Translations under genes and position numbers: made by a program | Assembly (NCBI GenBank): GCA_944390005.1 | Contig: CALXOJ010000007.1 | Location: forward strand, 25,252 to 89,251 | DNA from: an uncultured Spirochaetota bacterium | GTDB lineage: Bacteria > Spirochaetota > Spirochaetia > JAFGXN01 | Direction of reading: 5' to 3' | DNA length: 64,000 nucleotides | The notes under the pieces: model-generated | Databases searched by the model: none | Seen by the model: the letters and a program-made list of their open reading frames with translations, nothing else | Told to the model about the DNA's origin: nothing | In this document: positions 44,105 through 53,913 of the stretch, in pieces | How positions within the stretch are numbered: the first letter of the stretch is position 1 | Layout: the number at the start of each line of letters is the position of its first letter

Positions 44105-45157
44105 TCAATTTGTTGCAGTATCCTTTTCTCCGGCAAACTCACTGTCGTCCCGAATGCTGCTCAAATAATCGGTGTGCTGCCACACTTTGACGTAATCGAT
44201 ATAAAAAACCGGCGGTTCATCTTTATCATAGGAAAAGCGGCCGATCCGCTGGCCGTGAGGTCCCCACTGATCGCCGGCATCAATTTCGCATGTCAGCCTG
44301 AGAAACTCTTTGACTTTGGAAACGCCACCGGCATCTGTCATCCATGTCGGCTGTCCGTCAACATAAAAAATGTATTCGGTCGGCGTCCATTTCAGTCCGT
44401 AAGTGTGAAACCCTTCGTAGAGGTTCCCGACGACTCCGGAAACAAAATCTTCGATCTTTCCGTTGGCGCCGTAACCGTCCCACAGCAGCGCATGACCGGT
44501 CAGACCGATATTTTCCGAACGATTGTACTGCTTTAAAAATGCGGATTCATAAATATCGATTTCCGTACCGTCTTCACCGCCGTTGCCGACTTTCCGCTGA
44601 TGAGAAGATTGCAGCCAAAAAGCCGACCAAATTCCCGGTACAGCGGGAACCTGAACCCGCGTTTCGAAGTAACCGAACGCCTGAGAAAAGAGCAGTTCGT
44701 CAGCCTCTCCTTGTGTCGATGCGCCTTGAGGGATGCGCCGTGTTTCGATCCCCGAAGTAAAGTTGGCCGCCTTCGGGCAAATGCCGTCGGGACAGACATG
44801 GTCTTCTCTCGATTCACTGAGGATTTCCACCATACCGTTTTTCACGCTCATCAAAGCGGGGCACCAATAGTTCGCATATTCCGGATGAAGCGATGACTGA
44901 CTCTTCCAACGAAGACCGTGCGGTGAAGTTGTCCAATGTTCCGGCAAACGATTGTCGTCAAATGTATCGTTCATCGTAACAAACCATCCGCCGCCGGCTG
45001 CCTCCGCTTCTTCACGGGTATCGTAAACAATGACGTCATCCATACCGGGACGAGAAACCCGCTCCCAGTCAATAAGTCCTTCTGTTTCGGGATAAACGCG
45101 GCAGGAGAGCGCTGACATTATCGAAAAAATCACTGCGATCCGGAGAAAACGTTCCAT
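44105..45157 (-). CDS. GH16 glycoside hydrolase lipoprotein (beta-glucanase-like)
   Basis: 350 residues. Lipoprotein signal ending MSALSC (Cys19), then a single GH16 domain: DTFDDNRLPEHWTTSPHG, FGYFETRVQVPAVPGIWSAFW, catalytic EIDIYES (Glu-x-Asp-x-x-Glu), LTGHALLWDGYG and HTYGLKWTPTEYIFYVDG. This is the typical bacterial GH16_3-like layout (laminarinase or lichenase-like). It is exported and lipid-anchored. GAGG precedes the ATG. Distinct from the larger phase-variable GH16 protein at 22.6 kb. Confidence 0.91.
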   Translation of the reverse strand: MERFLRIAVIFSIMSALSCRVYPETEGLIDWERVSRPGMDDVIVYDTREEAEAAGGGWFVTMNDTFDDNRLPEHWTTSPHGLRWKSQSSLHPEYANYWCPALMSVKNGMVEILSESREDHVCPDGICPKAANFTSGIETRRIPQGASTQGEADELLFSQAFGYFETRVQVPAVPGIWSAFWLQSSHQRKVGNGGEDGTEIDIYESAFLKQYNRSENIGLTGHALLWDGYGANGKIEDFVSGVVGNLYEGFHTYGLKWTPTEYIFYVDGQPTWMTDAGGVSKVKEFLRLTCEIDAGDQWGPHGQRIGRFSYDKDEPPVFYIDYVKVWQHTDYLSSIRDDSEFAGEKDTATN

Positions 45158-45258
45158 AAATACCTCATTATCATAAGAATAACACGATTCGATAAAATAT
45201 CAAGCAAAAAAAACGGCGATGACTCGATTTTTTTATCGGTTTTTGATATTCTCAAACC

Positions 45259-45972
45259 ATGGAAAGAGTGGTTTTTATCGGAGACAGCTGGGGCCGTTAT
45301 CTCGGCGAAGCTGCTGAAACCGGAAATTTACTGCAGCCTTTGAATGCCGTCGCCGACTGGCAAAGAACAACCTTCATCGGCTCCACTGCATCGAAATTTG
45401 TCCGCAATTACGATTCCTATATGGATCTGGCCGTGGAAGCGGTAAAAAAACCGTGCCGGCTGATTGTTTTCAGCCTCGGAGGAAACGATTTTTATAATCT
45501 GGCGCACTTTAATGACTTATCCGCCGCTTCGGAGAGTTTCATCGACGAAAGTTTCACCAAAATTCGAAACAATTTAATCTCCGTTTTGAAGGAACTGAGA
45601 GAAAACACCTCCGCGCCGATTCTCTTTTCCGGTTATGATTACTTCAACATCGACAAACTGGTCGATCTGTTTACTCCTGACAGCCGCCTCAGAAAGTTGG
45701 AGACACCGCTATTTAATCGATTGATGATGAAAGAAGGACGATTTGCGGCGGAAGCAGCCGCAGCCGTTTCCGGTGTTTTTTGTTCCGTCAATTGGGGACT
45801 TTTGCAGCATAATGCCGATCCTGAGCGTTATCCGCTGCGCGGAGGCAATCCAAACGAACCGACGCCGGTATCATGGATTCCCGACGGAATGCATCCGACA
45901 AAAGAAGGTTACCGCCTTCTTCTGCTTTCAACCTTAAAGCAAGCCGGCATTCTTCCTGCTCGCAATCAATAA
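45259..45972 (+). CDS. SGNH/GDSL-family hydrolase
   Basis: 237 residues. Block I VFIGDSWGRYL (Ser of GDSW), block III SLGGNDFYNL (Gly/Asn) and block V WIPDGMHPTKEGY (Asp-His) give the full SGNH set. No signal peptide, so probably cytoplasmic. Substrate unknown (esterase or lipase-like). A TATTCT box ends only 7 nt before the ATG and there is no Shine-Dalgarno, so the message may be leaderless. Confidence 0.85.
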   Translation: MERVVFIGDSWGRYLGEAAETGNLLQPLNAVADWQRTTFIGSTASKFVRNYDSYMDLAVEAVKKPCRLIVFSLGGNDFYNLAHFNDLSAASESFIDESFTKIRNNLISVLKELRENTSAPILFSGYDYFNIDKLVDLFTPDSRLRKLETPLFNRLMMKEGRFAAEAAAAVSGVFCSVNWGLLQHNADPERYPLRGGNPNEPTPVSWIPDGMHPTKEGYRLLLLSTLKQAGILPARNQ

Positions 45973-46024
45973 AATTCGGTTGCTTTTCCGAAAATTTGTA
46001 TTACAATAACAATCGGAGTTGAAC

Positions 46025-46894
46025 ATGAATGGAACCGTTGTCTTCGGAATTTCTGCAGCGCTGCTCGCCGCTTTTTTCGCCCAATTCGGCTTAGTGATTC
46101 AAAAGAAGAGAGTCAACACGTTGGAAGCCCGTTTCGCGCAAACAGAAATCCGAAAACCTTATGCGGCCGATCCGATTTGGCTGACAGCTATTTTCATGAA
46201 TGTTGTTTTAGCTGTCATCTGCAACTCAATCGCCAATTCGCAAATCGGCATCGCGCTGGCCGTACCCATTTTTAACGGCGGAATCGTTTTTCTCGTCATC
46301 GGATTGGTTCTGATCTGCAAAGAAAAACTGACAAAACTCAATCTGCTCGCTGTTTTTCTGCTCATCATCGGGCTGGTTCTGGTCGGCTGCGGAGAAGTGA
46401 CGGGAATCCCGACCGTTGCTGTTTTTCGCCAAAATATTGCGGCGTTTCTGATTTTTATGGCGGCTCTCGCCATTTTGGGTGCAGCTGCGTTCATTGTTCA
46501 GAAAAAATCGAAGAAATTGATGATTATTGCGCTGGGCGTTTTAGCCGGCTGTTTTATGACGCTCAACCTTTTAATGGGTCAAATCATTCCGTTAGCGGTT
46601 GAAGCTGCCGCAGCCGGGGAAACGACATGGTTTTTGATTTTCACCGCATTGATTGTCATTTTCGGTGGCGGCGGAACCGTCGGCAATATTCTATGCAATC
46701 AAAAAGCGTTTAAAAACGGAAACGCCATTAACTATCTGCCGATTGTGATCGCAATTCAAAACATTCTTCCCGTCATTGTCGGCGTTTCCGTTCTGCAGCA
46801 AACGGTCGGACGCATTTGGTGTTTTTATCCGGGACTGTTGCTGATTATCGTCGGAGCGGCGCTGCTGTCGAAAATGCAGGCTGACGCCGCTTAA
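46025..46894 (+). CDS. multispanning membrane protein, DMT/NIPA-like transporter
   Basis: 289 residues from the ATG at 46025 (CGGAG 7 nt upstream). Nine or so membrane helices; the N-terminal AALLAAFFAQFGLVIQKKRVN and the paired-helix arrangement recall NIPA-type Mg transporters within the drug/metabolite transporter superfamily. The family call is by pattern only and the substrate is not determined. Convergent with the DJ-1-like gene. Confidence 0.6.
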   Translation: MNGTVVFGISAALLAAFFAQFGLVIQKKRVNTLEARFAQTEIRKPYAADPIWLTAIFMNVVLAVICNSIANSQIGIALAVPIFNGGIVFLVIGLVLICKEKLTKLNLLAVFLLIIGLVLVGCGEVTGIPTVAVFRQNIAAFLIFMAALAILGAAAFIVQKKSKKLMIIALGVLAGCFMTLNLLMGQIIPLAVEAAAAGETTWFLIFTALIVIFGGGGTVGNILCNQKAFKNGNAINYLPIVIAIQNILPVIVGVSVLQQTVGRIWCFYPGLLLIIVGAALLSKMQADAA

Positions 46895-46911
46895 CGCTTC
46901 CGTGCTCTTCC

Positions 46912-47478
46912 CTACCGATAAACAACCTGTTCCTTCAAACGGGTGGCGGCAGCCTCTCCTTTTAACGCGGCGACCAATGCCAATCCTGTATCGAAGGCGG
47001 CGCCGGGACCTCGTCCCGTTACAAATTGACCGTCGGCAATGCACGGTCCAATTTCCCACGGCTGAGCGCCGCCTTCTCTCAGCTTCGGTTCAAAACCCGG
47101 ATAACAGCAGGCAATCTTCCCCTTCAGCAGCCCCCAATCTGCCAAAACAACCGCAGGCGAAGCACAGATAGCCGCTACTACTTTTTCGGCAGCAGCCATC
47201 GCTTCCGTAAACGCTTTCAACTCAGCGGATTCGGCCAATCGCAGCGCCGCCGGCATTCCGCCGGGCAAAAAAACGGCGATATAATCGTCAGGGTTAGGGT
47301 TTAAATCTCCCCAAGCCCCGCCGTTGCAGGAAACAGTAATGCCGTGAGATCCGGTCACGGAGGATCCCGTCATTCCGACAAAAACCGCTTCTATCTCAGC
47401 CCGAACCAACAAATCCGCCGGCACAATCGCTTCACTCTCTTCAAATCCTTCGGTTAACGGAATCAAAACACGGCTCAT
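46912..47478 (-). CDS. DJ-1/PfpI family protein
   Basis: 188 residues. LIPLTEGFEESEAIVPADLL start, LPGGMPAALRLAES and nucleophile elbow AAICASPAVVLADWGLL with the conserved Cys, then CCYPGFE and FVTGRGPGAAFDTGLALV. Family members act as glyoxalase III-type or redox/chaperone proteins. The start overlaps the acyl-CoA synthetase stop by 3 bases. Confidence 0.9.
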   Translation of the reverse strand: MSRVLIPLTEGFEESEAIVPADLLVRAEIEAVFVGMTGSSVTGSHGITVSCNGGAWGDLNPNPDDYIAVFLPGGMPAALRLAESAELKAFTEAMAAAEKVVAAICASPAVVLADWGLLKGKIACCYPGFEPKLREGGAQPWEIGPCIADGQFVTGRGPGAAFDTGLALVAALKGEAAATRLKEQVVYR

Positions 47479-49184
47479 TTTTTCTCTCCTTTATTTTTGC
47501 TGTCGCGGTTGTACAAAAATCGTTTGATTTTTTGCGTTGCCGTTTTTTCAAACGGCTCTTTCTGATGCTCTGAACGGGAGATCTTCGAGAAATTACTCAG
47601 CCGTTTGTTTACCTCTTCGATAATGTGTTTGATGTAATCGCCGGCGGCCTGAGCGGAATCGCCGAATTTCTTTTTCAGTTCATCCATATTCAAATGAACC
47701 AACGCCGTCAACGTTTTTTTCTCATCTTCGATGATCAGAGAGTCTTCAACAAATTCGAATTCGTTGATCATCGCTTCGATGGATTCAGGATAAATATTTT
47801 CACCGGAAGCGCCCAAGATAACGTTTTTCAGCCGTCCGCGGATATAAAGATAATCCTTTTTTAAAACGCCTAAATCCCCGGTTCGGAACCAACCGTCTTC
47901 GGTAAACACTTCCGCCGTGCGTTCGGGATCTTTGAAATACCCTTTCATGACATTCGGACCTTTGACCTGAATTTCACCCTCTCCGGTCTTCGGATCCGCA
48001 TCGGCGATTCTCACTTCAACGTCGTCAATCAGGTGCCCGGTCGCACGGTAACGCTGATCGGAAGCGTTGGAGCCGACTACCAGCGGAGAGGTTTCCGTCA
48101 GTCCGTAACCGAGACAGTACGGGAATTTTCCTTCTCTTAAAAAAAGTTCGACATCCGGTGCAAGAGGAGCGCCTCCGATTCCGAAAAAGACCAGATTACC
48201 GCCGAAGAGCCGGTACATCTTTTTGCCGGCGATGCGGTTCAGCAATTTTCTTGTCGGCGCCCACTTGTAAAGCGCCCGCGTGAAAGCTTTTTTATTAATA
48301 GTTGTCAAAATCGATTTTCGATAAATTTTTTCGATCAAAAGCGGAACCGAAAGCATGATACCGGGACGAATGCGCTGCATCACCGGAATCAAAGTCGTCG
48401 GCGCTAACGGTTTGGAGATGTAATGGATGTGACAGCCGCGATTCAGAGTCGTCAAGAGGCCGATTGTGCATTCGTAAGTGTGCGACAGCGGCAAAATGGA
48501 GAGCGCAGCGTTTTGGGAAACATCGATAGTTTCAGGCTGCGGCGGAATCACACGGGCAGAGATAACGTTGGAAACTAAATTGCGATGCGTCAACATAACC
48601 CCTTTTGAGGAACCCGTTGTGCCGGATGTATAAATGATCGCCGCCATATCCTCTTCAGCTGTCGGCTGTGTTTTCAGGCGTTCGACAACGGAAGAAAAGT
48701 CAACCGATTGCGTGCGGGCGTTAAATTCATCAAACGACAACGAAGGCCAGTCGCCGTCAGCCGTTAAAACAGCAGCGCCGTCGAGAGCAAAAAATTTCAA
48801 TCCGGAAAGATGAGAAAAAATTTCCCTGTTTTTATGCAGCAGCGTAGAAGAAAGAAACAGCGCCTTCGATTCGGAGTGACGTAAAATATTTTCAACGTCC
48901 GCCGCCGTAAAATCCGGCAAAATCGGCACGATGACTCTCCCGTAAGCCGCCGCCGCAAAGTAAGCTGCCGCCCACCACGGCGAATTGGTTGCCAACAATC
49001 CAACCTTATCGCCCTTTCCTACACCGGCAGAGGTCAAAACGCGGTCAAAAGCGTCGACCGCCTTCAGAAGCTGCTCATACGTAAAACCGTCGCCCTGTTC
49101 GAAAGTGACAGCCTTTTGCTCACGGTACGTTTCACCGATTTGAGCAAGAAAAACATTCAGAGTTCGCTTTTCGTATTGTATCAT
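47475..49184 (-). CDS. long-chain acyl-CoA synthetase (AMP-forming)
   Basis: 569 residues. AMP-binding motif IIYTSGTTGSSKGVMLTH, GYGLTETSPLVVGS, GWFRTGDLGVLKKDYLYIRGRLK and the C-terminal domain to KIKRF. It activates fatty acids as acyl-adenylates then acyl-CoA. ATG 49184 chosen (AAAGGGG 7 nt upstream) over the GTG just before it. Cytoplasmic or membrane-associated. It overlaps the upstream metallo-beta-lactamase gene by about 50 nt and the DJ-1 gene by 4. Confidence 0.92.
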   Translation of the reverse strand: MIQYEKRTLNVFLAQIGETYREQKAVTFEQGDGFTYEQLLKAVDAFDRVLTSAGVGKGDKVGLLATNSPWWAAAYFAAAAYGRVIVPILPDFTAADVENILRHSESKALFLSSTLLHKNREIFSHLSGLKFFALDGAAVLTADGDWPSLSFDEFNARTQSVDFSSVVERLKTQPTAEEDMAAIIYTSGTTGSSKGVMLTHRNLVSNVISARVIPPQPETIDVSQNAALSILPLSHTYECTIGLLTTLNRGCHIHYISKPLAPTTLIPVMQRIRPGIMLSVPLLIEKIYRKSILTTINKKAFTRALYKWAPTRKLLNRIAGKKMYRLFGGNLVFFGIGGAPLAPDVELFLREGKFPYCLGYGLTETSPLVVGSNASDQRYRATGHLIDDVEVRIADADPKTGEGEIQVKGPNVMKGYFKDPERTAEVFTEDGWFRTGDLGVLKKDYLYIRGRLKNVILGASGENIYPESIEAMINEFEFVEDSLIIEDEKKTLTALVHLNMDELKKKFGDSAQAAGDYIKHIIEEVNKRLSNFSKISRSEHQKEPFEKTATQKIKRFLYNRDSKNKGEKK

Positions 49185-49944
49185 CACAAAACCCCTTTAT
49201 CAGTTGATTTTTAGGACAAACCGTAATGGAAAACGATTCGTCCTTTAACGAAGAGAAGAGCATTTCCACTCTTTCCGGAGTGTTGCTCTTCTCGGAAAGA
49301 TGGCAAAGATAAACCTGACGCAAACGGCACTGCGGCTGTTCTCTCAAACGAGAGAGAAAATCAAACGCTGCACGATTGGAGAGATGACCGTAAACGGAAG
49401 AGATGCGTCGTTTCAAAAATTCGGGGTAGCAGCAAGATTCCAGGAGTTCTTCGCAGTAGTTGCTTTCCAAAAGAAGCACATCCGACTTTAACGCCGCTCG
49501 GAACATTCGTTCATCCAAAACACCCGTATCCGTAATGATTGTAAAACGAACACCATCCAAAAGAAAGAAAAAACCGACCGACGGCGCAGCGTCATGAAAA
49601 GTCGGAAACGGGAAAAACCGCACTCCGTCGACGTCAAACTCTCGAAGCGGGCGAAATTCCCTCCGTTCATACAGAGTTTTCAACGGCGAATCCGATGCAA
49701 CATAAGATGGAATTCCGTATTTGGCAGAGATTCGTTCCAATCCCCGCACGTGATCGGCATGGTGATGGGTGATTAAAATATATTTTACGGAAGCGGGCGA
49801 CTCGCCGATACACTTCATCCTCGCCTCCCATTGCGGAAGAGTAAATCCGCAATCGATCACAAAAGCTCCGTTTTCACCTTTAAAAAAACAGGAGTTAGCC
49901 GAGGAACCGCTTCCCAAAATCGCAAATTCCATTGAAATCATCAT
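49132..49944 (-). CDS. metallo-beta-lactamase fold hydrolase (WalJ/YycJ-like)
   Basis: About 270 residues. MEFAILGSGSSANSCFF N-terminus and ILITHHHADHVRGLERIS (HxHxDH metal site), DAAPSVGFFFLLDGVRF, ITDTGVLDERMF and LESNYCEELL are the pattern of YycJ/WalJ-type 5'-3' exonuclease-like proteins. The start is uncertain between 49944 and 49932; the conserved part begins at 49932. Divergent from asnS; first gene of the operon with acyl-CoA synthetase and DJ-1. Confidence 0.86.
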   Translation of the reverse strand: MMISMEFAILGSGSSANSCFFKGENGAFVIDCGFTLPQWEARMKCIGESPASVKYILITHHHADHVRGLERISAKYGIPSYVASDSPLKTLYERREFRPLREFDVDGVRFFPFPTFHDAAPSVGFFFLLDGVRFTIITDTGVLDERMFRAALKSDVLLLESNYCEELLESCCYPEFLKRRISSVYGHLSNRAAFDFLSRLREQPQCRLRQVYLCHLSEKSNTPERVEMLFSSLKDESFSITVCPKNQLIKGFCDDTIRKANSECFSCSNR

Positions 49945-50005
49945 ACCACATCCAAACCAAAAACGCAAGTCGGTTTTATTCATAAAAATTCGCAATCTCC
50001 GATCA

Positions 50006-50034
50006 TTGAAAAAAAACACAAAAAGTGGTATTTT
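50006..50034 (+). promoter_or_regulatory. sigma-70 promoter of asnS
   Basis: TTGAAA (50006-50011), 17-bp spacer, TATTTT (50029-50034), then GGAGG and the ATG at 50055. Confidence 0.55.
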
Positions 50035-50054
50035 GTCCGAGAACGGAGGTTTTT

Positions 50055-51443
50055 ATGCACTCTTTAAAAGAAATTCTGAGCTTTCCGCCGGACGGTCGAT
50101 CAGTTACCGCTTCAGGCTGGGTTCGAACTAAGCGGGATGGGAAAAATGTCTGTTTTATCGCTTTAAACGACGGTTCCTGTATGCGCAATTTGCAAGCCGT
50201 TGTCGATAAAGAAAACGGGTGCATACCGGCCGAAACGCTGCTTCGCTGCGGAACGGGTGCTGCGCTGACCGTAACCGGAAAACTGATTCCGTCCGAAGGA
50301 GGCGGACAGGCGGCAGAACTTCAAGCCGATTCGATCACTGTTTTGGGCGACACTTCGGAGACGTTTCCGCTCCAGAAAAAACACCACTCCGTTGAATTCT
50401 TACGCGAAATTGCCCATCTGCGCGCGCGAACCAACACTTTCGCGGCTGTAGCCCGCATCCGCAGCGCCATGAGCTACGCCGTTCACACCTTTTTTCAGCA
50501 AAACGGATTTTTTTACGTCCACACTCCGATTATCACGGCCAATGACTGTGAAGGCGCGGGGCAGATGTTCCAGGTAACGACGCTTGATTTGGATGCTGTC
50601 GCCAAAAAAGAGCTGCCGAACGGAATCGATTATTCGCAGGATTTTTTTGGGAAAAAAGCGAACCTGACCGTCAGCGGACAACTTTCCGCCGAAACGTATG
50701 CGTGCGCCTTAAGCCGCGTCTACACCTTCGGACCGACTTTCCGCGCGGAAAATTCCAACACGACCCGGCATTTGGCTGAATTCTGGATGATCGAACCGGA
50801 AATCGCCTTCTGCGATTTGGAAGGCAATATGGAAATCGCCGAGTCCTTCATCAAATTCATTTTGAAATACGTTCTCGACAACTGTGCCGAAGATATGGAA
50901 TTTTTTGACACTCGGATCCAAAAAGGCGTCATCGAAACCATCCGGCAGGTCGTCGAAAAACCGTTTATCCGCATCACTTACACCCGAGCTATCGAACTGC
51001 TGCAAAAAGCGGCCGATTCATTCGAATTCAAGCCGATCTGGGGATGCGATTTGCAGACCGAACACGAAAAATATCTGACGGAAACGGTTTTCAACAGCCC
51101 GGTCATTGTCACCGATTATCCGAAAGAAATCAAAGCGTTTTACATGAAGCAGAATGACGACGGCAAAACGGTTCGTGCGATGGATATTCTCGTTCCCCGT
51201 TTGGGTGAAATTATCGGAGGTTCGGAAAGAGAGGCGGATTTCGGAAAACTGACAGCGCGTATGAAAGAGCTCGGTTTGAACGAAAAGGATTACGATTGGT
51301 ACCTCGATCTGCGGCGTTTCGGAACGGTGCCTCACTCCGGATTCGGACTCGGTTTCGAACGGCTGATTCTCTACGTGACGGGAATGACCAACATCCGTGA
51401 CGTCATTCCCTATCCGCGCACGGTCAGAAATGCCGAATTCTGA
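50055..51443 (+). CDS. asnS: asparaginyl-tRNA synthetase
   Basis: 462 residues. GGAGG 5 nt before the ATG. N-terminal OB anticodon-binding domain ([21 protein letters not shown]), then the class IIb catalytic core with [17 protein letters not shown] (motif 1), [21 protein letters not shown] (motif 2; the ending marks AsnS rather than AspS) and [15 protein letters not shown] (motif 3). It charges tRNA-Asn. A gap-like insert of about 20 residues near [18 protein letters not shown] is typical of AsnS. Confidence 0.96.
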   Translation: MHSLKEILSFPPDGRSVTASGWVRTKRDGKNVCFIALNDGSCMRNLQAVVDKENGCIPAETLLRCGTGAALTVTGKLIPSEGGGQAAELQADSITVLGDTSETFPLQKKHHSVEFLREIAHLRARTNTFAAVARIRSAMSYAVHTFFQQNGFFYVHTPIITANDCEGAGQMFQVTTLDLDAVAKKELPNGIDYSQDFFGKKANLTVSGQLSAETYACALSRVYTFGPTFRAENSNTTRHLAEFWMIEPEIAFCDLEGNMEIAESFIKFILKYVLDNCAEDMEFFDTRIQKGVIETIRQVVEKPFIRITYTRAIELLQKAADSFEFKPIWGCDLQTEHEKYLTETVFNSPVIVTDYPKEIKAFYMKQNDDGKTVRAMDILVPRLGEIIGGSEREADFGKLTARMKELGLNEKDYDWYLDLRRFGTVPHSGFGLGFERLILYVTGMTNIRDVIPYPRTVRNAEF

Positions 51444-52203
51444 TTCTCTGCACCGACAGTGGTTTGAATCGGAGTCGTTTTGGCTCGATTATGCGCCTGT
51501 TCTGTTTGATGAAGAACGATGGTCGGAGGCGGCCGACGTTGCCGAAAGCGTTGTCCGCCTGGCAGAGCTGGAACCGGGCAGCCGCATTTTGGACGCCGGC
51601 TGCGGACCGGGACGCATTGCGGTGGAGCTGGCTGCGATAGGAATGAAAGTCACCGGCGTTGACCTCATCAGCGCTTATTTGGAGGCCGCCCGAGAAAGCG
51701 CCGCCGCAGAAGGAGTGGCCATTGAATGGATCCGCGACGATCTGCGCCGTTTCCGACGACCGAACGCGTTTGAGGCCGCTGTCAGTCTTTACACCTCTTT
51801 CGGATACTGCCGCACCTCAAAAGAAGACTTCCTCATTTTAAACAACATTGCCGACTCTCTGAAACCCGGCGGCTGCCTGATTCTCGAATGTGTCAGCCGC
51901 GAAACGGCACTGTCGCAATTCACTCCCGGAGAAGAGTTCGAGCGCGGCGGTTTCCTTGTCAAAACGCGGTTTAAGCGGACGGACGGAAACCGCGGCCTCA
52001 TTTCACAATGGGATATCGATAACGGCAAAATCAAACGCTCTCACACTTTTACCCAACGGCTCTACTCAACCGATGAACTGAAAGCGTTTTTTATTAACCG
52101 AGGAGATTTCCGTTCAATCAAATTCTTCGGAAATTGGAACGGGGCACCGTTCGATGCCGATGCCGATACAATGATTCTCCTTGCAAAAAAATCAGCGGAA
52201 TAA
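51430..52203 (+). CDS. class I SAM-dependent methyltransferase
   Basis: 257 residues from the ATG at 51430, overlapping asnS by 14 nt. Motif [16 protein letters not shown], acidic residue in [12 protein letters not shown], and motif post-[12 protein letters not shown] Rossmann methyltransferase of unknown substrate, with a C-terminal extension of small beta strands. Co-transcribed with asnS. The 3' end overlaps the convergent phosphoribosyltransferase gene by 12 nt. Confidence 0.85.
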   Translation: MPNSDSLHRQWFESESFWLDYAPVLFDEERWSEAADVAESVVRLAELEPGSRILDAGCGPGRIAVELAAIGMKVTGVDLISAYLEAARESAAAEGVAIEWIRDDLRRFRRPNAFEAAVSLYTSFGYCRTSKEDFLILNNIADSLKPGGCLILECVSRETALSQFTPGEEFERGGFLVKTRFKRTDGNRGLISQWDIDNGKIKRSHTFTQRLYSTDELKAFFINRGDFRSIKFFGNWNGAPFDADADTMILLAKKSAE

Positions 52204-52797
52204 TCCTTTCGCTTCGATTGATTTCAACTCCGGATACCGGCTGCTGTATTCGCGGCGGAATTCCTCCCGCGTCAAACCTTCCAACTCGTGACTGAGATAG
52301 TGAATCCATACATCGTCTGCTTCGCTAAAAATCTCGAATTTACGCGCATAATAATCGGGATGAAATTCCAGTGTTTTTTGAAGAGGATCGAAGTGTTTGA
52401 TTTTGTAGTCGTGAACCGCAATTTTCAGATTTTCACGGGAAATACCGGCTTTAACAATCTCATCCGCAACACAGTTGATGGTTCTCCCTGAATCGAAAAT
52501 ATCGTCAACCAAAAGAACGCGGCTGTCTCTTTTCAAAGAAGCGGGAGCGCAAGTCCAACCGGAAAGACGAAACGTTTCTCCCGGCTGCTGAACTCCTGCG
52601 TAACTTTCGGCAACCGCTGCCGCCGTTTTGACAGGACAACCGGAGAGACGAAAGAATTCGATAAAAACATTGCCTATTCCGCTCCCACCGCGCAAAAGCA
52701 TGTAAACGATATCGGGAATAAAACCTTCGTTTAAAATCCGATCAGCCATCAGCAGTGCATTGTTTCTTACCGTGTAAAAATCCAGAAATTCTTTCAT
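52192..52797 (-). CDS. phosphoribosyltransferase-like protein
   Basis: 201 residues from the ATG at 52797 (a longer frame to 52926 overlaps the FlhB-like gene). The PRPP loop VLLVDDIFDSGRT (VVDDxxxTG-like) and VYMLLRGGSGIG at the PRPP pyrophosphate loop mark the type I phosphoribosyltransferase fold. The nucleobase is unknown; it may be a hypoxanthine or xanthine type, or regulatory. Last gene of the ribosomal superoperon. Confidence 0.78.
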   Translation of the reverse strand: MKEFLDFYTVRNNALLMADRILNEGFIPDIVYMLLRGGSGIGNVFIEFFRLSGCPVKTAAAVAESYAGVQQPGETFRLSGWTCAPASLKRDSRVLLVDDIFDSGRTINCVADEIVKAGISRENLKIAVHDYKIKHFDPLQKTLEFHPDYYARKFEIFSEADDVWIHYLSHELEGLTREEFRREYSSRYPELKSIEAKGLFR

Positions 52798-52855
52798 AGC
52801 TTTATCGTAACGCAGAAACAGTTGTTTGTAAAGAAAAAACACTCTGTCTTCGGCG

Positions 52856-53152
52856 TTATTCCTGTCCGGGAACGGAATGAACAGATTCCGTCTCCTTCGT
52901 TTTTGCCAAGTCTTTGCGGCTGACATACATTAAAATTTCTGCGACAACCTGATACGTCTCTTCCGGAATAAAGTTTCCGACAGGAAGATTCATTAAAGTT
53001 TCCGTCAGCGGAGGATTTTCAATAATGCGTACGCCTTTTTCTTTCGCCAGCCGACGAATCCGTTCGGCAGTCAATCGGCGGCCTTTTGCGGTCATTCTCG
53101 GCGCTTTTTCGCCTTCAATATATTTCAACACGACAGCCGAATCTACATCCAT
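52856..53152 (-). CDS. FlhB C-terminal-like protein (type III export switch family)
   Basis: 98 residues corresponding to the cytoplasmic domain of FlhB/EscU: AVVLKYIEGEKAPRMTAKG, KEKGVRIIENPPLTETLM and IPEETYQVVAEILMYV. It lacks the membrane part and the NPTH autocleavage motif (ENPPL in that place). Stand-alone FlhB-like proteins of this kind occur with flagellar genes; here the neighbour is a gene that looks like a flagellar-type hook-length or unknown protein. Overlaps that gene by 10 nt. Confidence 0.85.
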   Translation of the reverse strand: MDVDSAVVLKYIEGEKAPRMTAKGRRLTAERIRRLAKEKGVRIIENPPLTETLMNLPVGNFIPEETYQVVAEILMYVSRKDLAKTKETESVHSVPGQE

Positions 53153-53913
53153 TCGTCCACCATTCCCACTGATTTGCCGACAGCCGCCGCAGTCGGCAAA
53201 AGCGATTCACCTTCACGTATAAAGTAATCCGAGAGCGTTGAAAGTGTTTTCAGTTCGGCAGCGCTGAAGCGGGTTCCGTTAAACGAACGAACAGTCGCCC
53301 GGCGAAAATTCGGATCAATATCAATTAAAGCGTCAATCGATTCGGAACGGATGCGCAATCGATAGGAGGCTAAACGATTAGCGATAATCGTCACATCCAA
53401 ATAACCGCGCATGTTTTGCCACTCCCACGGAATGACGGTGCGAAACGAAGGCGGCGCGGCGCAAGCGTTGAAAAGTTCCAACTGTTCTTCGAACGCCGGA
53501 TCATCAAAGCGGCATTCGAAAAGATCCGCAAAAAACGACTGAGCGCGGGATTCGTCGCAATCCAAACGATTACGGGCAAATTCGGAAGAAGCCGTTCCTT
53601 CTCCGACAGAGCGGCCGCGCACGCTCCGCTGCGCTGCCTCAGATACCGTTTTCAAAACAGGAAATTGAAGCAGCGCTTCTCCGTTTTTCAGCTGCAGAAC
53701 CGGCTGTCCATCTGTGGTGGTCAAACGAGCAAGGTAACGTATCGCGGTTAAAGGTTCTCCGATAACTTTAACAAAAATCAAGCGGTTACCGAAAAGAAAT
53801 CGGGCAACCGCTTCGTCTTGAGAAAGCAGGCTTGCAAAACGAAAGCCGCCGTCTCCTTGTAAACCAGGGGAGGCGGCGGCTTGAGTTCCGTGAAACCGGA
53901 TAGGAAGATTCAT
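53143..53913 (-). CDS. hypothetical protein between rplS and the FlhB-like gene
   Basis: 256 residues, no signal peptide or membrane helix. The middle has GQPVLQLKNGEALLQFPV, the end FSAAELKTLSTLSDYFIREG. Position between rplS and an FlhB C-terminal-like gene suggests a flagellar export partner (FliK-like), but I recognise no domain. Its ATG overlaps the rplS stop by one base (TGATG). Confidence 0.65.
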   Translation of the reverse strand: MNLPIRFHGTQAAASPGLQGDGGFRFASLLSQDEAVARFLFGNRLIFVKVIGEPLTAIRYLARLTTTDGQPVLQLKNGEALLQFPVLKTVSEAAQRSVRGRSVGEGTASSEFARNRLDCDESRAQSFFADLFECRFDDPAFEEQLELFNACAAPPSFRTVIPWEWQNMRGYLDVTIIANRLASYRLRIRSESIDALIDIDPNFRRATVRSFNGTRFSAAELKTLSTLSDYFIREGESLLPTAAAVGKSVGMVDEWM

